Origin: JAAYUK01 sp964392915
GTDB taxonomy: Bacteria; Nitrospirota; Thermodesulfovibrionia; Thermodesulfovibrionales; Dissulfurispiraceae
Assembly (NCBI GenBank): GCA_964392915.1
Contig: CAYMRS010000007.1
Location: 21,077-85,076, forward strand
Direction of reading: 5' to 3'
DNA: 64,000 nt
This document shows positions 34,225 to 44,700 of the stretch, piece after piece; the stretch's first letter is position 1; each line of letters opens with the position of its first letter. A model generated the notes under the pieces. That model had not been told where the DNA came from, did no database searches, and saw only the letters and a program-made list of their open reading frames with translations. A program made the translations under genes and the position numbers.

Positions 34225-35151
34225 TCAGCACGGCCGGAACAGCACAGCCTCGACCTCCTTCAGCATTGCCAGCCCCTTCACTTCGCCTGAAAGCAACGGC
34301 ATCATCGTAATGGCTGACGGCCCGAACTCATCCCGCAGCATCTGAACATAGGGCTGCTGCATTTTTTTCCGGCAGTTCAGAAACTCGGAATCGCACGTTT
34401 CGAGCACCCCGTTCACTACAATGCGGCGAACCTTGAGGCCGTGTTGGGCAAGCTCCCGGATAACGCGTCTGCTCTGATATACGCCGAGAGCTTCAGGAAT
34501 GGTAACGACAACAAACTCGACCTGCGCCGGATCGGTAAAAAAACGCATAACCTCCTCCGACAACTCGCTCCACTGGGCAATCAAGTCGAGAAAAGGCGAT
34601 TTTGAAACACCGAGCATGTCCTGCGCCTTGAAATAGAAACGCGGCGCGGTGCGCAGATGCCGGAGAAAGCGGCCTGGCAGGTTCAGGAGTCTCAGCGTAT
34701 CGCCGGCAGGGGCGGTATCCCAGACAACCATGTCATACCGGCCGCTCCGCACATGCTCAAGAATGAAGTCAAGCATGAACTCTTCCTGAATGCCGGGGGC
34801 CATGCCAACATAGTCGATCAGGTCATCGTAGGGCATATCAACGACCGCTGAGGCGACCTGATATATCTGCGGCCCGAACTTTTCTTTCCAGCGGAGCATG
34901 ACTTCATCAAGTCCGACCTCAAGCGCCGACAAATTGTCAACACCGGGGACCGGCGTCTCTTTCGGACCAATCTCCGTTTCAAAAATATCGGAAAGCGACG
35001 GAGTGAGATCGCTCGAAATCAGCAGCGTGCGCCTGCCCGAAAGCGCGTAATGCAGTGCGGCAGCCGACGACGACGTCGACTTTCCTACGCCTCCCTTGCC
35101 GCCGAACATAAGCACCCTTTTCTCTTCTGCATCCAGTGGCGCCAGTGACAT
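34225..35151 (-). CDS. ArsA/Get3-family ATPase
   Basis: A 308-residue single-domain ATPase. The deviant Walker A GGKGGVGKST, switch DLTPSLSDIF (usual DPAxxLxD) and VVWDTAPAGDTLRLL mark the ArsA/GET3 family. No ars genes are nearby. A Cys pair in CDSEFLNCRKKM sits where Get3-type proteins have a dimer-zinc or metal site. It may target a membrane protein or mature a metal protein; function is inferred only to this level. ATG 35151 is used, as the upstream frame is TTG-initiated and AT-rich leader. Confidence 0.88.
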   Translation of the reverse strand: MSLAPLDAEEKRVLMFGGKGGVGKSTSSSAAALHYALSGRRTLLISSDLTPSLSDIFETEIGPKETPVPGVDNLSALEVGLDEVMLRWKEKFGPQIYQVASAVVDMPYDDLIDYVGMAPGIQEEFMLDFILEHVRSGRYDMVVWDTAPAGDTLRLLNLPGRFLRHLRTAPRFYFKAQDMLGVSKSPFLDLIAQWSELSEEVMRFFTDPAQVEFVVVTIPEALGVYQSRRVIRELAQHGLKVRRIVVNGVLETCDSEFLNCRKKMQQPYVQMLRDEFGPSAITMMPLLSGEVKGLAMLKEVEAVLFRPC

Positions 35152-35316
35152 ATCCTGTTTTGCCTTGCCTTGTATGAATTTGAAAGAAATAGAATACGCA
35201 AAACAGAACGGAAAGCTCAAATGATCTCCCTCTTCCGGAAACCGAAAAACGTTATGAGGCGAAGCAGGACACGCAGGTTTTGACTATTTCCGGACGGCAT
35301 CCGGACTCAGACGCAA

Positions 35317-35378
35317 GCGGCGCCTGACTGGCTGGGCAGGAGATGTATTTTCACCATGCCCGGACAAGCCGGCGCCGC
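35317..35378. repeat. Nested inverted repeat 3' of zinc-ribbon gene
   Basis: GCGGCGCC (35317-35324) pairs exactly with GGCGCCGC (35371-35378); inside, GGGCA (35334-35338) pairs with TGCCC (35357-35361), with 9-nt spacers on both sides. It lies between the minus-strand zinc-ribbon stop and the ArsA-like start. It is a possible 3' RNA structure or terminator without a T tract. Confidence 0.35.
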
Positions 35379-35396
35379 CGCAAGCCTTACGGGATG

Positions 35397-35702
35397 CTAT
35401 TTTTTGAAAACAGAGAAGAACTTATCCATCGCGCCCTTGCTCATTTGTGAAGCAGCATCAAACTCACCTGCGTCAAGCCAGATACCGTCGCACTCCGCGC
35501 ATTTATCCACCGTAACGCCTTTGAATTCAATCTCGAACAGATCCACACCGCACTTAGGGCATTTCATAAAGTGGAGTTCTTTGAGTCGCTTCTTTTCGGT
35601 TTTGGACAGACCCTTCAGCTTTTCCTCTTCCGCTTTTTTCAGGCGCTCGATTTCCTGTCTCTTGATGTATTCTTCTTCCTGGGCTGTAGACTTCACCGGC
35701 AT
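35397..35702 (-). CDS. Zinc-ribbon (zf-TFIIB type) protein
   Basis: A 101-residue protein. The first 45 residues form a highly charged helix or coiled coil (EEEYIKRQEIERLKKAEEEKLKGLSKTEKKRLKEL); a zinc ribbon follows with CPKCG...CAECDGIWLDAGE, the zf-TFIIB pattern. ATG 35702 has GGAGG 6 nt upstream; the track start at 35810 is too far out. Small proteins of this family are widespread and uncharacterised. Confidence 0.85.
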   Translation of the reverse strand: MPVKSTAQEEEYIKRQEIERLKKAEEEKLKGLSKTEKKRLKELHFMKCPKCGVDLFEIEFKGVTVDKCAECDGIWLDAGEFDAASQMSKGAMDKFFSVFKK

Positions 35703-35969
35703 CGCAAACCTCCAATTATTGTATTCACTGTGCTGACGCACAGCCACTGGCTTCCTCAGATCCCCCGCATACAAGGACACAGCAGAGAGAGACAATAGCC
35801 AATACGCCATTGCCCCAATGCTACAATCATAGCCATATTACCGCCGGGGCGTCAAGTTGCGTTCATGCTGTTCGTTATGCCCTTGGAGACAGCCGGCAGA
35901 GCGGCATTTCCGAGAAACCAGACCGAGCAGAAAAAAAATGGCGCGTCATTGATTTCATTGCGTGAATAC

Positions 35970-37988
35970 TCACTTCCCCAGCATCTTCTGAATATTCGCA
36001 AAGAAATCTTCCGCTGTCTTATCCGGATTGTCCGATCCGTCATCGGCAAACCTGCTGACATTTCGTATAACGTCTCCTGGCATTTCCTCCAGAAAACGTG
36101 AGGGATTCGAAGGTGCGGCTTTCCCGTATTTCACCCGATGCCGGGCATGGGTGATGAAGAGTTCCTTCATCGCGCGCGTAATGCCGACATAAAAAAGGCG
36201 TCGTTCTTCCTCGACATCGCTAGCAGATTTTTTATGAGGAAGAATACCCTCCTCAACGCCAACGATGAAGACCACCGGAAACTCCAGCCCCTTGGAGGAG
36301 TGGAAGGAAATGAGCGTAACTCCGAAGGTGTTTTTCTCCTCTTTCTGCTCGAGCATGTCGGTCAGCGCCAGCGCCTCGAGAAAGCCGTGCAGGTTCGGCG
36401 CTTTTTCTTCTTTTTCGTGTCGTGCCAGTAAAGAGATAAAATCCTCATATCCCTCGATTCTCCTGAGAACCGCCTGCGGGTTTTTATGCAGATCGTGGAG
36501 ATGCTCGCGATAGTCAATCTCATCGATAAGGTCTCTGAATGCCGCATGCATGTCCCTGCGCTGTGCAAAGCGCACTGAATACCGCTCGATTAAATCCGCG
36601 AGACCGCGGGCATTTTTTTTCAGCATCCCTCCGAGCTCCGGAACTTCACCCGACCGCCTGAATGCATCAAGCAGAGGCATTTTGTGCTCCTGCGCGAAAG
36701 CCGCCAGTTTGCCGAGCGCGCCCGGGCCGAGCCCGCGCTTCGGCACATTCGCCACCCGCAGCAGACTGAGATCGTCCCGCTGATTCGCGCAGATTTTCAG
36801 ATAGGATGCGAGGTCCTTTATCTCGCGATGGTCGAAATAGCTCGTACCGCCCACAACGGTATACGGAATGCGCTTGCGCCGGAACGCCTCCTCAAACGGC
36901 CGTGAAAAAAGGTTTGCACGATAGAGAATCGCGACATCGCCGTAGGAGATATTTCGCTCAAATTTCAGCAGTTCGATGCGGTCCGCAACCCACTGCGCCT
37001 CGTCGTCGGTGTCATCAGCCCGAAAGACTTTTACCCTGGGTCCGCTGCCCTGCTCGGTCCAGAGCGACTTTTCCATCCGTTTCCTGTTGTTCCTGATAAC
37101 GCCATTTGCGGCTTCCAGGATATTGCCGAACGAACGGTAATTCTGCTCAAGACGCACGACGACGGTTCCGGGAAAATCGCGCTCAAAGTCGAGAATATTG
37201 CCGAGGTTCGCCCCGCGCCACCCGTAGATGGACTGATCGTCGTCGCCGACAGCGCAAAGGTTCTTATGCTTTCCGGCCAGCAGGCTCACAAGACCGTACT
37301 GAACTCGGTTGGTGTCCTGATATTCATCAACCATAATGTAACGAAACCTCTCCTGGTAGTTCCGGAGCACATCTGGATGCTCCCTGAAAAGCTGAAGCGT
37401 GTGCAACAAAAGATCGTCGAAATCCACCGCGTTCAGCGTCTTCATCGCCTCGCGGTATTTCGGATAGACCGCATCGGAGACCGCTTCGATGTCGTCAGGC
37501 TCATCTTTCTTTGGTGAGCGCGGCAACGGCATATCGTTCTTGGCCATGCTGATGCGCTCAAGAATGATCTCCGGCTTGAAGCTCTTGTCCTCATGGCGTA
37601 TTTCCGAAAGCAGGTTTCTGATGAGCGAGTGCTGGTCGGACACATCGTAAATGGTAAAGTCGCGACGGAATCCGAGCTTGTCGATCTCGCGCCGGAGGAT
37701 ATTCATGCAGAGCGAATGAAAGGTTGAGATAAGCGGGGGTCTCGTGCCGTTCGCCTTCAGCATGACCGCAACGCGTTCCCGCATCTCTTTGGCAGCCTTG
37801 TTGGTAAAGGTGACGGCCAGAACCGCTTCCGGCGGAATGCCCTGTGACAGCAGCCAGGCGACACGCGTAGTAATGACCCGTGTTTTGCCTGACCCGGCAC
37901 CCGCCAGAATGAGGAGCGGTCCGTCCGTATGCAGGACAGCTTCACGCTGACGCGGATTCAGCCGGCTGATATGTTTTGCTATGTCCAT
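35970..37988 (-). CDS. UvrD/Rep-family DNA helicase
   Basis: A 672-residue superfamily 1A 3'-5' helicase. Motif Q LNPRQREAVLHTDGP, Walker A GAGSGKTR, motif Ia VTFTNKAAKEM, Walker B VDEYQDTN, GDDDQSIYGWRGA (III), LEQNYRS (IV), SFHSSKGLEF (V) and YVGITRA (VI) are all intact. Its length and short C-terminus resemble Rep more than UvrD/PcrA. ATG 37988 is used; the TTG one codon earlier is less likely. It probably works in replication restart or repair. The 155 bp upstream show no gene. Confidence 0.93.
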   Translation of the reverse strand: MDIAKHISRLNPRQREAVLHTDGPLLILAGAGSGKTRVITTRVAWLLSQGIPPEAVLAVTFTNKAAKEMRERVAVMLKANGTRPPLISTFHSLCMNILRREIDKLGFRRDFTIYDVSDQHSLIRNLLSEIRHEDKSFKPEIILERISMAKNDMPLPRSPKKDEPDDIEAVSDAVYPKYREAMKTLNAVDFDDLLLHTLQLFREHPDVLRNYQERFRYIMVDEYQDTNRVQYGLVSLLAGKHKNLCAVGDDDQSIYGWRGANLGNILDFERDFPGTVVVRLEQNYRSFGNILEAANGVIRNNRKRMEKSLWTEQGSGPRVKVFRADDTDDEAQWVADRIELLKFERNISYGDVAILYRANLFSRPFEEAFRRKRIPYTVVGGTSYFDHREIKDLASYLKICANQRDDLSLLRVANVPKRGLGPGALGKLAAFAQEHKMPLLDAFRRSGEVPELGGMLKKNARGLADLIERYSVRFAQRRDMHAAFRDLIDEIDYREHLHDLHKNPQAVLRRIEGYEDFISLLARHEKEEKAPNLHGFLEALALTDMLEQKEEKNTFGVTLISFHSSKGLEFPVVFIVGVEEGILPHKKSASDVEEERRLFYVGITRAMKELFITHARHRVKYGKAAPSNPSRFLEEMPGDVIRNVSRFADDGSDNPDKTAEDFFANIQKMLGK

Positions 37989-38147
37989 CAATTAATCTCC
38001 GTCAACGGGTATCAGGGCCTGACAAGACCTCCGGCAGAAGAAACACCTCCTGCAATGAGCACAACAGAGGGAGTCAGCGACGAAAAACAGAAAGATACGA
38101 ACCGGCCGGTTTGCCGGGAGGAACCAATGAAAAGCGGCTTTTGAAGG

Positions 38148-39311
38148 TCATCCTTCGCTGCTGCGGCGAGGTCTGCTTCCTTCGTAAAGATCGTACTTCA
38201 GGAGTCTGCATTCGATTGTGCTGTTGAAAAACACCGTGCGGCGCGATGCCTTCAGCCCGATCTTCTTTGCCAGATCGAGATTGCCCGTGAAGACATAGCC
38301 GGTGTACCCCTTGCACTTCTGCTTCAGAAAATCGCCTATCGCCTTGTAGGTGAATTCAAGCTCATGCATCCTGCCGAGGCGGTCACCATACTCCGGGTTG
38401 ATCAGCACAGTGCCGCCTCCTTCAGGAACGGCGGTTTCCCGAAAGTCGCAGACTCCAAACTCGATAAGGTGCTCGACACCCGCGGTTGCCGCGTTCTTTT
38501 TTGCAGCCTGCACCGCGGCGGGGTTGCTGTCTGTGGCAATGATTTTTCCGTGCAGGTTTTTCTTTGCCCCTTCCCTGGCTCCGCGGCGCAGGGCTTCCCA
38601 ATCATCTTTGACAAAGCCTTTCAGGTGCATGAACCCAAAGTTGCCGCGCAGAATACCCGGGGCGCGGTTCAGCGCAAAAAGTGCCGCTTCAATAGCGAGC
38701 GTGCCGCTGCCGCACATCGGATTTATGAAATTGCCATCACCTGTCCAGCCGGACTCCATTATCACGGCAGCGGCCAGCGTTTCCTGCATCGGCGCCTTCA
38801 TCGGAATCCTCCGGTAGTCACGCTGCGCAAGCGGCTCCCCGGAAGTATCGAGATACACGCTGCATTCATCGCCCTTCCAGTAGAGAAAAACCACCGCGCC
38901 ATTCATCTCGGAGCCGGAATCGGGTCGTTTGCCGGTCGCGTTTCGCATCCGGTCAACAACAGCGTCCTTGCACTTCACATTGGCGAATAACGGATTGGCT
39001 ATCGTCGGGTTGTCCACCGAAGAATGGACCGAGAGATATTCATTCTCATCAAGATAGTCCTCCCATGCAATCTCCGACGCGGCCGAGTATAACTCATTCG
39101 CATCGTGCGCGGGAAACGTTGCAAGATGACAGAGCACCCGGTGCCCTGTCCGCAGAGAAAGATTGAGCACCATGGTATCCGCAACGGAGCCCTTCGTCTC
39201 GACGCCGGCAACAGACTCGGCAACGACGGGGAACCCGAGGGCTGCAAGCTCTGTTTTCAGATATGGCGGGAGCCCCTTTGGACAGGTGATAAGAATGCGG
39301 TTATTCTGCAT
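38148..39311 (-). CDS. RlmL-like THUMP RNA methyltransferase
   Basis: A 387-residue class I SAM-dependent RNA methyltransferase. A ferredoxin-like/THUMP region occupies about residues 1-150; the Rossmann domain begins PMCGSGTLAIEAAL (SAM site), with IIATDSNPAAVQAAKKN as motif II. The catalytic motif, usually NPPYGERLG, reads NPEYGDRLG. Relatives methylate N2 of a guanosine in 23S rRNA (RlmL, m2G2445) or tRNA. ATG 39311 overlaps the DEAD-box gene stop by 11 nt, coupling an RNA helicase with an RNA methyltransferase, which fits a role in ribosome assembly. Confidence 0.88.
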   Translation of the reverse strand: MQNNRILITCPKGLPPYLKTELAALGFPVVAESVAGVETKGSVADTMVLNLSLRTGHRVLCHLATFPAHDANELYSAASEIAWEDYLDENEYLSVHSSVDNPTIANPLFANVKCKDAVVDRMRNATGKRPDSGSEMNGAVVFLYWKGDECSVYLDTSGEPLAQRDYRRIPMKAPMQETLAAAVIMESGWTGDGNFINPMCGSGTLAIEAALFALNRAPGILRGNFGFMHLKGFVKDDWEALRRGAREGAKKNLHGKIIATDSNPAAVQAAKKNAATAGVEHLIEFGVCDFRETAVPEGGGTVLINPEYGDRLGRMHELEFTYKAIGDFLKQKCKGYTGYVFTGNLDLAKKIGLKASRRTVFFNSTIECRLLKYDLYEGSRPRRSSEG

Positions 39312-40677
39312 TCGGCCGGCTCTGCGGTGCTGATGGCCCAGTGCCAGGCTTCCTGCGTCTGCGCCCGCGCTTGATCTTCTCCTGTCCGCCATCAGCGACA
39401 GCGGGAGCAGCCGTCACCGGAGGAACCGTCTTTGCCTGATGCGTCCTCCGTCCGGTTCGTTCCTTCGTCTCGGGACGTCCTTTCCGGGCATGAAGCGGTT
39501 TTACGTAAGGACTGCGCGGTGGTCTCTTGTAATCGGTCACAATCATTTCGTCGGTTATGGGTGACACCGGGATTTTTTGTTTGATATAGGCTTCTATCTC
39601 GGGCAACGCGAGGATGTAATCTTCGCATGCGAGGGTTATCGCGGCGCCCTCCGCTCCCGCGCGCGCCGTTCTGCCGATGCGATGCACATAGTCCTGCGGA
39701 TCCTGCGGGAGGTCATAATTGATGACATGCGTCACGTCGTCGATATGTATCCCCCTGCTCGCCACATCGGAGGCGATGAGAACCGGAAACGCGCCCTCCT
39801 TGAACCCCGCGAGAACGCTCAGCCGTTTTTTCTGCGGAACATCGCCGGTAATAGCTTCCGACCTGATGCCGTTTGCATCCAGTTTGCGGTGCAACCGCTC
39901 AGCAGTACTCTTCATATTGCAGAAAACAAGGTAGCGCCCAGCAGGCCCCCCCCGTATCAGCCAGAGCAGGAGGCCGAACTTTTCCTTTTTGCCGACATGG
40001 TATATCATCTGTTCGACCCGCTCCACCGTCACCTGTTCGGGCGTAATCTCATACCGCTCGGGCATGTTCATGTATTCGTGCGCAAGCTCCATGACACGAT
40101 GCGAAAGGGTCGCGGAGAAGAGCATCGACTGGCGCTGATCATAAGGCGCCATGCGTTTCAGCAGAAACCGCAGGTCGCTGATAAACCCCATGTCGAACAT
40201 GCGATCCGCCTCGTCGATCACCAAAAACTGCGTCTTTCTGAGACTGTAGACCTTCTGTTTCAGATAATCGATAAGGCGGCCGGGCGTGCCGACCAGCATA
40301 TCGACACCCTGTGAAAGATCGGTGCGCTGCTTGTTGTAGTCGATACCGCCGTAAACCGGAACAATGCGGAAGCCGGTCGATCCCCCGATGACCCGCGCTT
40401 CTTCATAGATTTGAATAACGAGTTCGCGGGTCGGCGCAACAACAAGCACCCGCGGAGAGGGGCCGATGCCCGGATGCGGCATGGTCAGCATGCGCGAGAA
40501 GATTGCTATCAGGAACGCCGCCGTCTTTCCGGTGCCGGTCTGCGCCTGAGCCGCGATATCTTTTCCCTGCAAGGCTTCCGGCAGCGTCAGCGCCTGCACC
40601 GGGGTGCATTCGGTAAATCCGGCTGCTCTGATGCCTTTGCGGACAGCCTCGGGGAGAGCTAATTCGTCAAATTTCAT
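39301..40677 (-). CDS. DEAD-box RNA helicase (RhlE/CsdA-like)
   Basis: A 458-residue ATP-dependent RNA helicase. Q motif GFTECTPVQALTLP, motif I AQTGTGKT, Ia PTRELVIQ, II VIDEADRMFDMGF (DEAD), III FSATL, V ASDVASRGIHI and VI HRIGRTARAG are present. The last 75 residues are basic and low-complexity (KERTGRRTHQAK, KIKRGRRRRKPGTG), typical RNA-binding tails. It lies upstream of, and overlaps, the RlmL-like gene. Confidence 0.95.
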   Translation of the reverse strand: MKFDELALPEAVRKGIRAAGFTECTPVQALTLPEALQGKDIAAQAQTGTGKTAAFLIAIFSRMLTMPHPGIGPSPRVLVVAPTRELVIQIYEEARVIGGSTGFRIVPVYGGIDYNKQRTDLSQGVDMLVGTPGRLIDYLKQKVYSLRKTQFLVIDEADRMFDMGFISDLRFLLKRMAPYDQRQSMLFSATLSHRVMELAHEYMNMPERYEITPEQVTVERVEQMIYHVGKKEKFGLLLWLIRGGPAGRYLVFCNMKSTAERLHRKLDANGIRSEAITGDVPQKKRLSVLAGFKEGAFPVLIASDVASRGIHIDDVTHVINYDLPQDPQDYVHRIGRTARAGAEGAAITLACEDYILALPEIEAYIKQKIPVSPITDEMIVTDYKRPPRSPYVKPLHARKGRPETKERTGRRTHQAKTVPPVTAAPAVADGGQEKIKRGRRRRKPGTGPSAPQSRPNAE

Positions 40678-40830
40678 GGGTTCACTTTCTTTTCAGCTGA
40701 CAGAGTTGCGGGACATGATCAAAATGTCCTGTCTGAAATTATAAACGACCGGGTCAGAAATTAGCTATATATCTCAATAGACTGGGCGTATTCTTCGCTC
40801 TGTACTTTCTTGAGGCGTAGTCTGAATTCG

Positions 40831-41595
40831 TCATTTTTCTTCCATCCCGAACCATTTCTCATGGATTTTCCGGTACTCTGACGATCCGACAAAAATGGTG
40901 ATTTCCTTGTTGAGACGCTGCACAAGATTGAGGTCTCCTTTTCGCACCGCAATCGCCCTCCGGACAACGCCAACAGGGTGCCCGACCGTCTTGATTTTGG
41001 TCTCAATGCCAGCATCTTTCAGCATTCCACGCACACGCTCGGCGGATGCGGTAAAAGCGTCAATCCGCAGTTCCAGCAGCGCCGTGATGACCTCCTGATA
41101 GCCCGGATACAGTTCTATCGATATTCCTTCTGTTTTTCTCAAATACCCGACCGCCGCGCTTGCCCTGACAGCGCCGACTATCATTCCGGGAGCGAGTTCC
41201 TGAATTTTCACATCGTCCGATCTGACAAAAATGAGCAACGGAATCGATTCATACGGTTCAGTGAAGTCGAATATCTTTTTGCGCTCATCGCTGATGGCAA
41301 CACTGGGCGTCAAAGCGGCATTTTCATTCTCGAATTTCATGACAAGTTCTGCATAAGTCGGGACGAACACATGCTTCACCTTCAGGCCGGCTTTTTTTGC
41401 AAGTACATTCATAATCTCGACCTGAAAGCCCGAAATGGCACCGGTTTGTGCATCCAGGAAACTGAGCGGTCTGCCGTAATCCTGCACAACAGAGAGAAGA
41501 ACCGGTTCCAGATCATCAGTGGCGGCACAGGCGAATGCGGGCACGAACAGTATCAGGCATACCAGGAATGCAGTAATGACTGTACGCTGCTTCAT
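40831..41595 (-). CDS. Extracellular solute-binding protein, family 3
   Basis: A 254-residue periplasmic binding protein. Signal peptide TVITAFLVCLILFVPAFACAA; the body shows PLSFLDAQTGAISGFQVEIMNVLAKKAGLKV and LTPSVAISDERKKIFDFTEPY, the two lobes of family 3 (amino-acid type). No transporter genes adjoin it, so it may be an orphan sensor partner. It ends WFGMEEK; a one-base shift at the A5 tract just before the stop would continue about 24 charged residues (NDEFRLRLKK...), suggesting a formerly longer protein. ATG 41595 is used (GAGG 9 nt upstream). Confidence 0.85.
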   Translation of the reverse strand: MKQRTVITAFLVCLILFVPAFACAATDDLEPVLLSVVQDYGRPLSFLDAQTGAISGFQVEIMNVLAKKAGLKVKHVFVPTYAELVMKFENENAALTPSVAISDERKKIFDFTEPYESIPLLIFVRSDDVKIQELAPGMIVGAVRASAAVGYLRKTEGISIELYPGYQEVITALLELRIDAFTASAERVRGMLKDAGIETKIKTVGHPVGVVRRAIAVRKGDLNLVQRLNKEITIFVGSSEYRKIHEKWFGMEEK

Positions 41596-41724
41596 TACCG
41601 TGAGCCTCACTGATGATGCGCCCTTCATCTCACCACACCATCTCCGCATGCAGCGAGTATAACAAAAGAGAGGCGAAGGCCGGAGCCCTCGCCTTTGCCT
41701 GGACTGCTGCATCGCGGAAATCTG

Positions 41725-44700
41725 CTAGCGAATATCGCCGTGATAATCCTGCAACGACTTCACCTCACTGCCCCGTGAACGGAATGCTTCGATTCCGCGG
41801 GCGGCGGCAACCGCGGCGGCGAGGGTCGTGAGGTACGGAATCTTGTGTTTGATTGCGGCTTTCCTGATGTATGAGTCGTCATTCTGACTGAGCCGGCCGC
41901 CCGGCGTGTTGATGACGAGCTGCACCTGACGATTCTTGATAGCATCCACGACGTTGGGCCGTCCCTCATGCATTTTATCGATTCTCTCAGCCTGCACGCC
42001 ATGCTCCGCGAGCAGTTTGTGAGTTCCCTGCGTTGCCATGATTTTGAAGCCGAGCGTCCCAAATCGTTTCGCGACCTGCAATGCCGCCTGCTTGTCGGCA
42101 TCCGCAACCGTAATGAGAACCGCGCCTTCGGTGGGAAGCGCCTGCAGCGCCCCCTCCTGCGCCTTGAAGTATGCGACGCCGAAGCTGTCGGCAAGTCCGA
42201 GCACTTCTCCCGTTGACCGCATTTCGGGACCGAGCACCGGATCGACTTCCGGAAACATCGAGAAGGGAAACACCGACTCTTTCACGCCGAAGTACGGCAC
42301 ATGCTTAAGGCTGAGATCCAGTTCCGCCAGCCTGCCGCCAAGCATCATTGCGGTAGCCATGCGCGTCATCGGAATGTTGCAGACCTTCGAAACGAGCGGC
42401 ACCGTGCGCGACGCCCGGGGGTTCGCTTCGAGCACATAGACAACGTCATCCGCAATCGCGTACTGCATGTTCATGAGGCCGACGACATTCAACTCCACCG
42501 CGATCGTCCGGGTGGCGTCACGGATGGTTTCGAGATGCTTCGCCGGGATGCTGACAGGCGGAATGACGCACGCGGAGTCGCCGGAATGAATGCCCGCGAG
42601 CTCAATATGCTCCATGACTGCGGGAACAAAAGCATCAGAGCCGTCGGCAATGGCGTCGGCTTCCGCTTCGATGGCATTGGAGAGAAACTTGTCGATAAGA
42701 ATCGGTCGCTCCGGCGTCACACCGACCGCTTTTGCGACATAGTGGGACAGCATCTCTGAATCGTGGACGATTTCCATGCCGCGGCCTCCGAGCACATAGG
42801 AAGGCCGGACCATGAGAGGATACCCTATTCTTTCGGCAACGGCGAGCGCCTCCGGCAGGGTGCTCGCCATGCCGGCGTCCGGCATGGGAATGCCGATTTT
42901 TTTCATCATCTGCCGGAAACGGTCGCGGTCTTCCGCGAGGTCGATCATGTCAACCGACGTGCCGATGATTTTTACGCCTGCCTCAGCAAGCTGTCGTGCT
43001 ATATTCAGCGGCGTCTGGCCGCCGAACTGCACGACCGCGCCTTCAGGCTTTTCCTTTTCATAAATACTGAGCACATCCTCTACCGTTATCGGATCAAAGT
43101 AGAGCTTGTCCGCTGTGTCGTAGTCGGTCGAAACGGTTTCCGGATTGCAGTTGACCATGATGGTTTCATAGCCGAGCTCTTTCAGGGCGAATACCGCATG
43201 AACACAGCAATAGTCGAACTCAATGCCCTGACCGATGCGGTTGGGGCCGCCGCCGATAACCATAATCTTCCTGCGGCCGCTTACCGGAACTTCATCAGGC
43301 GCGTTGTAGGTCGAGTAGTAATACGCCGCATGTTCGACGCCGCTCACCGGCACGGTGTTCCATGCCTGATGAAGGCCGAGCGACTTTCTCCGCTCGCGAA
43401 TCTCAGCCTCGGGCAGCTCCAGCAGCTGACTAAGGTAGCGGTCCGCGAAACCGTCTTTTTTTGCCTGCACGAGCAGCTCGTCCGGAAGATGTTTCCCCCT
43501 GAACCGCAGGATCGTTTCTTCGAGATCGACCAGTTCCTTCATCTGCTGAATAAACCACGCCTTGATATGGGTTTTTCTGTGGAGTTCGCTGATATCGGCT
43601 CCCTTGCGTAGGGCTTCGTACATGATGAACTGCCGCTCGCTCGTCGCCTCGGCAAGCATCTCCATCAGCTCGGAGAGTGACCGCCTGTTGAAGTCCTTCG
43701 CGAACCCGAGGCCGGAGCGCCCGATTTCGAGCGACCGTATCGCTTTCTGCAACGCTTCCTTGTAATTCTTGCCGATACTCATCACCTCGCCGACCGCGCG
43801 CATCTGCGTGCCGAGACGGTCTTCAACGCCGACGAATTTTTCGAATGCCCAGCGCGCGAACTTCACCACCACATAATCGCCATACGGCGTGTATTTTTCG
43901 AGTGTCCCTCCACGCCAGTACGGGATTTCATCAAGCGTCAGCCCTGCGGCGAGCAGCGATGATATGCGGGCAATCGGAAACCCGGTCGCCTTCGATGCAA
44001 GCGCCGACGAGCGGGATGTGCGGGGGTTGATTTCGATCACCACAACATCGCCGGTCGCCGGATTGTGCGCGAACTGAACATTGGTGCCGCCGATGACCTG
44101 AATGGCGTCAACAATCGCATATGAGTACCTCTGCAGCTTCTCCTGCAAGGCAGGAGCTATCGTGAGCATGGGAGCCGTGCAGAACGAGTCGCCGGTATGC
44201 ACGCCCATGGCATCGACATTTTCGATAAAACAGACTGTTATTTTCCGGTTTTTCTCATCACGGACAACTTCGAGTTCGAGCTCTTCCCAGCCGAGCACCG
44301 ACTGTTCGACCAGAATCTGCCCGACAGGGCTCGCCGAAAGACCGCGGCTCGCAACCGTGGCAAGCTCCTCAAGATTGTACACCAGCCCGCCGCCGGTGCC
44401 GCCCATGGTATATGCCGGCCGGATGACAACCGGAAAACCGAGCCGGCCGGCGATCGCTTCCGCCTCCTCCACACTGTATGCCGGCTCGCTCTTCGGCATC
44501 GGAATACCGAGGCGATCCATCTCCTGCTTGAACGCGATGCGGTCCTCGCCGCGCTCGATCGCGTCGGCCTGCACCCCGATTATCTTCACGTCGTGTTTCC
44601 CGAGGATGCCGCGGCGGTGCAGCTCTGCGGTGAGGTTCAGGCCGGTCTGCCCGCCGAGATTCGGCAGCACCGCGTCAGGGCGCTCTTTTTCGATGATTTT

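Noticed and set aside
38056..38145. 29-residue plus-strand mini-ORF with a single Cys
   Set aside because: No Shine-Dalgarno, no radical SAM or transporter context, composition unremarkable.
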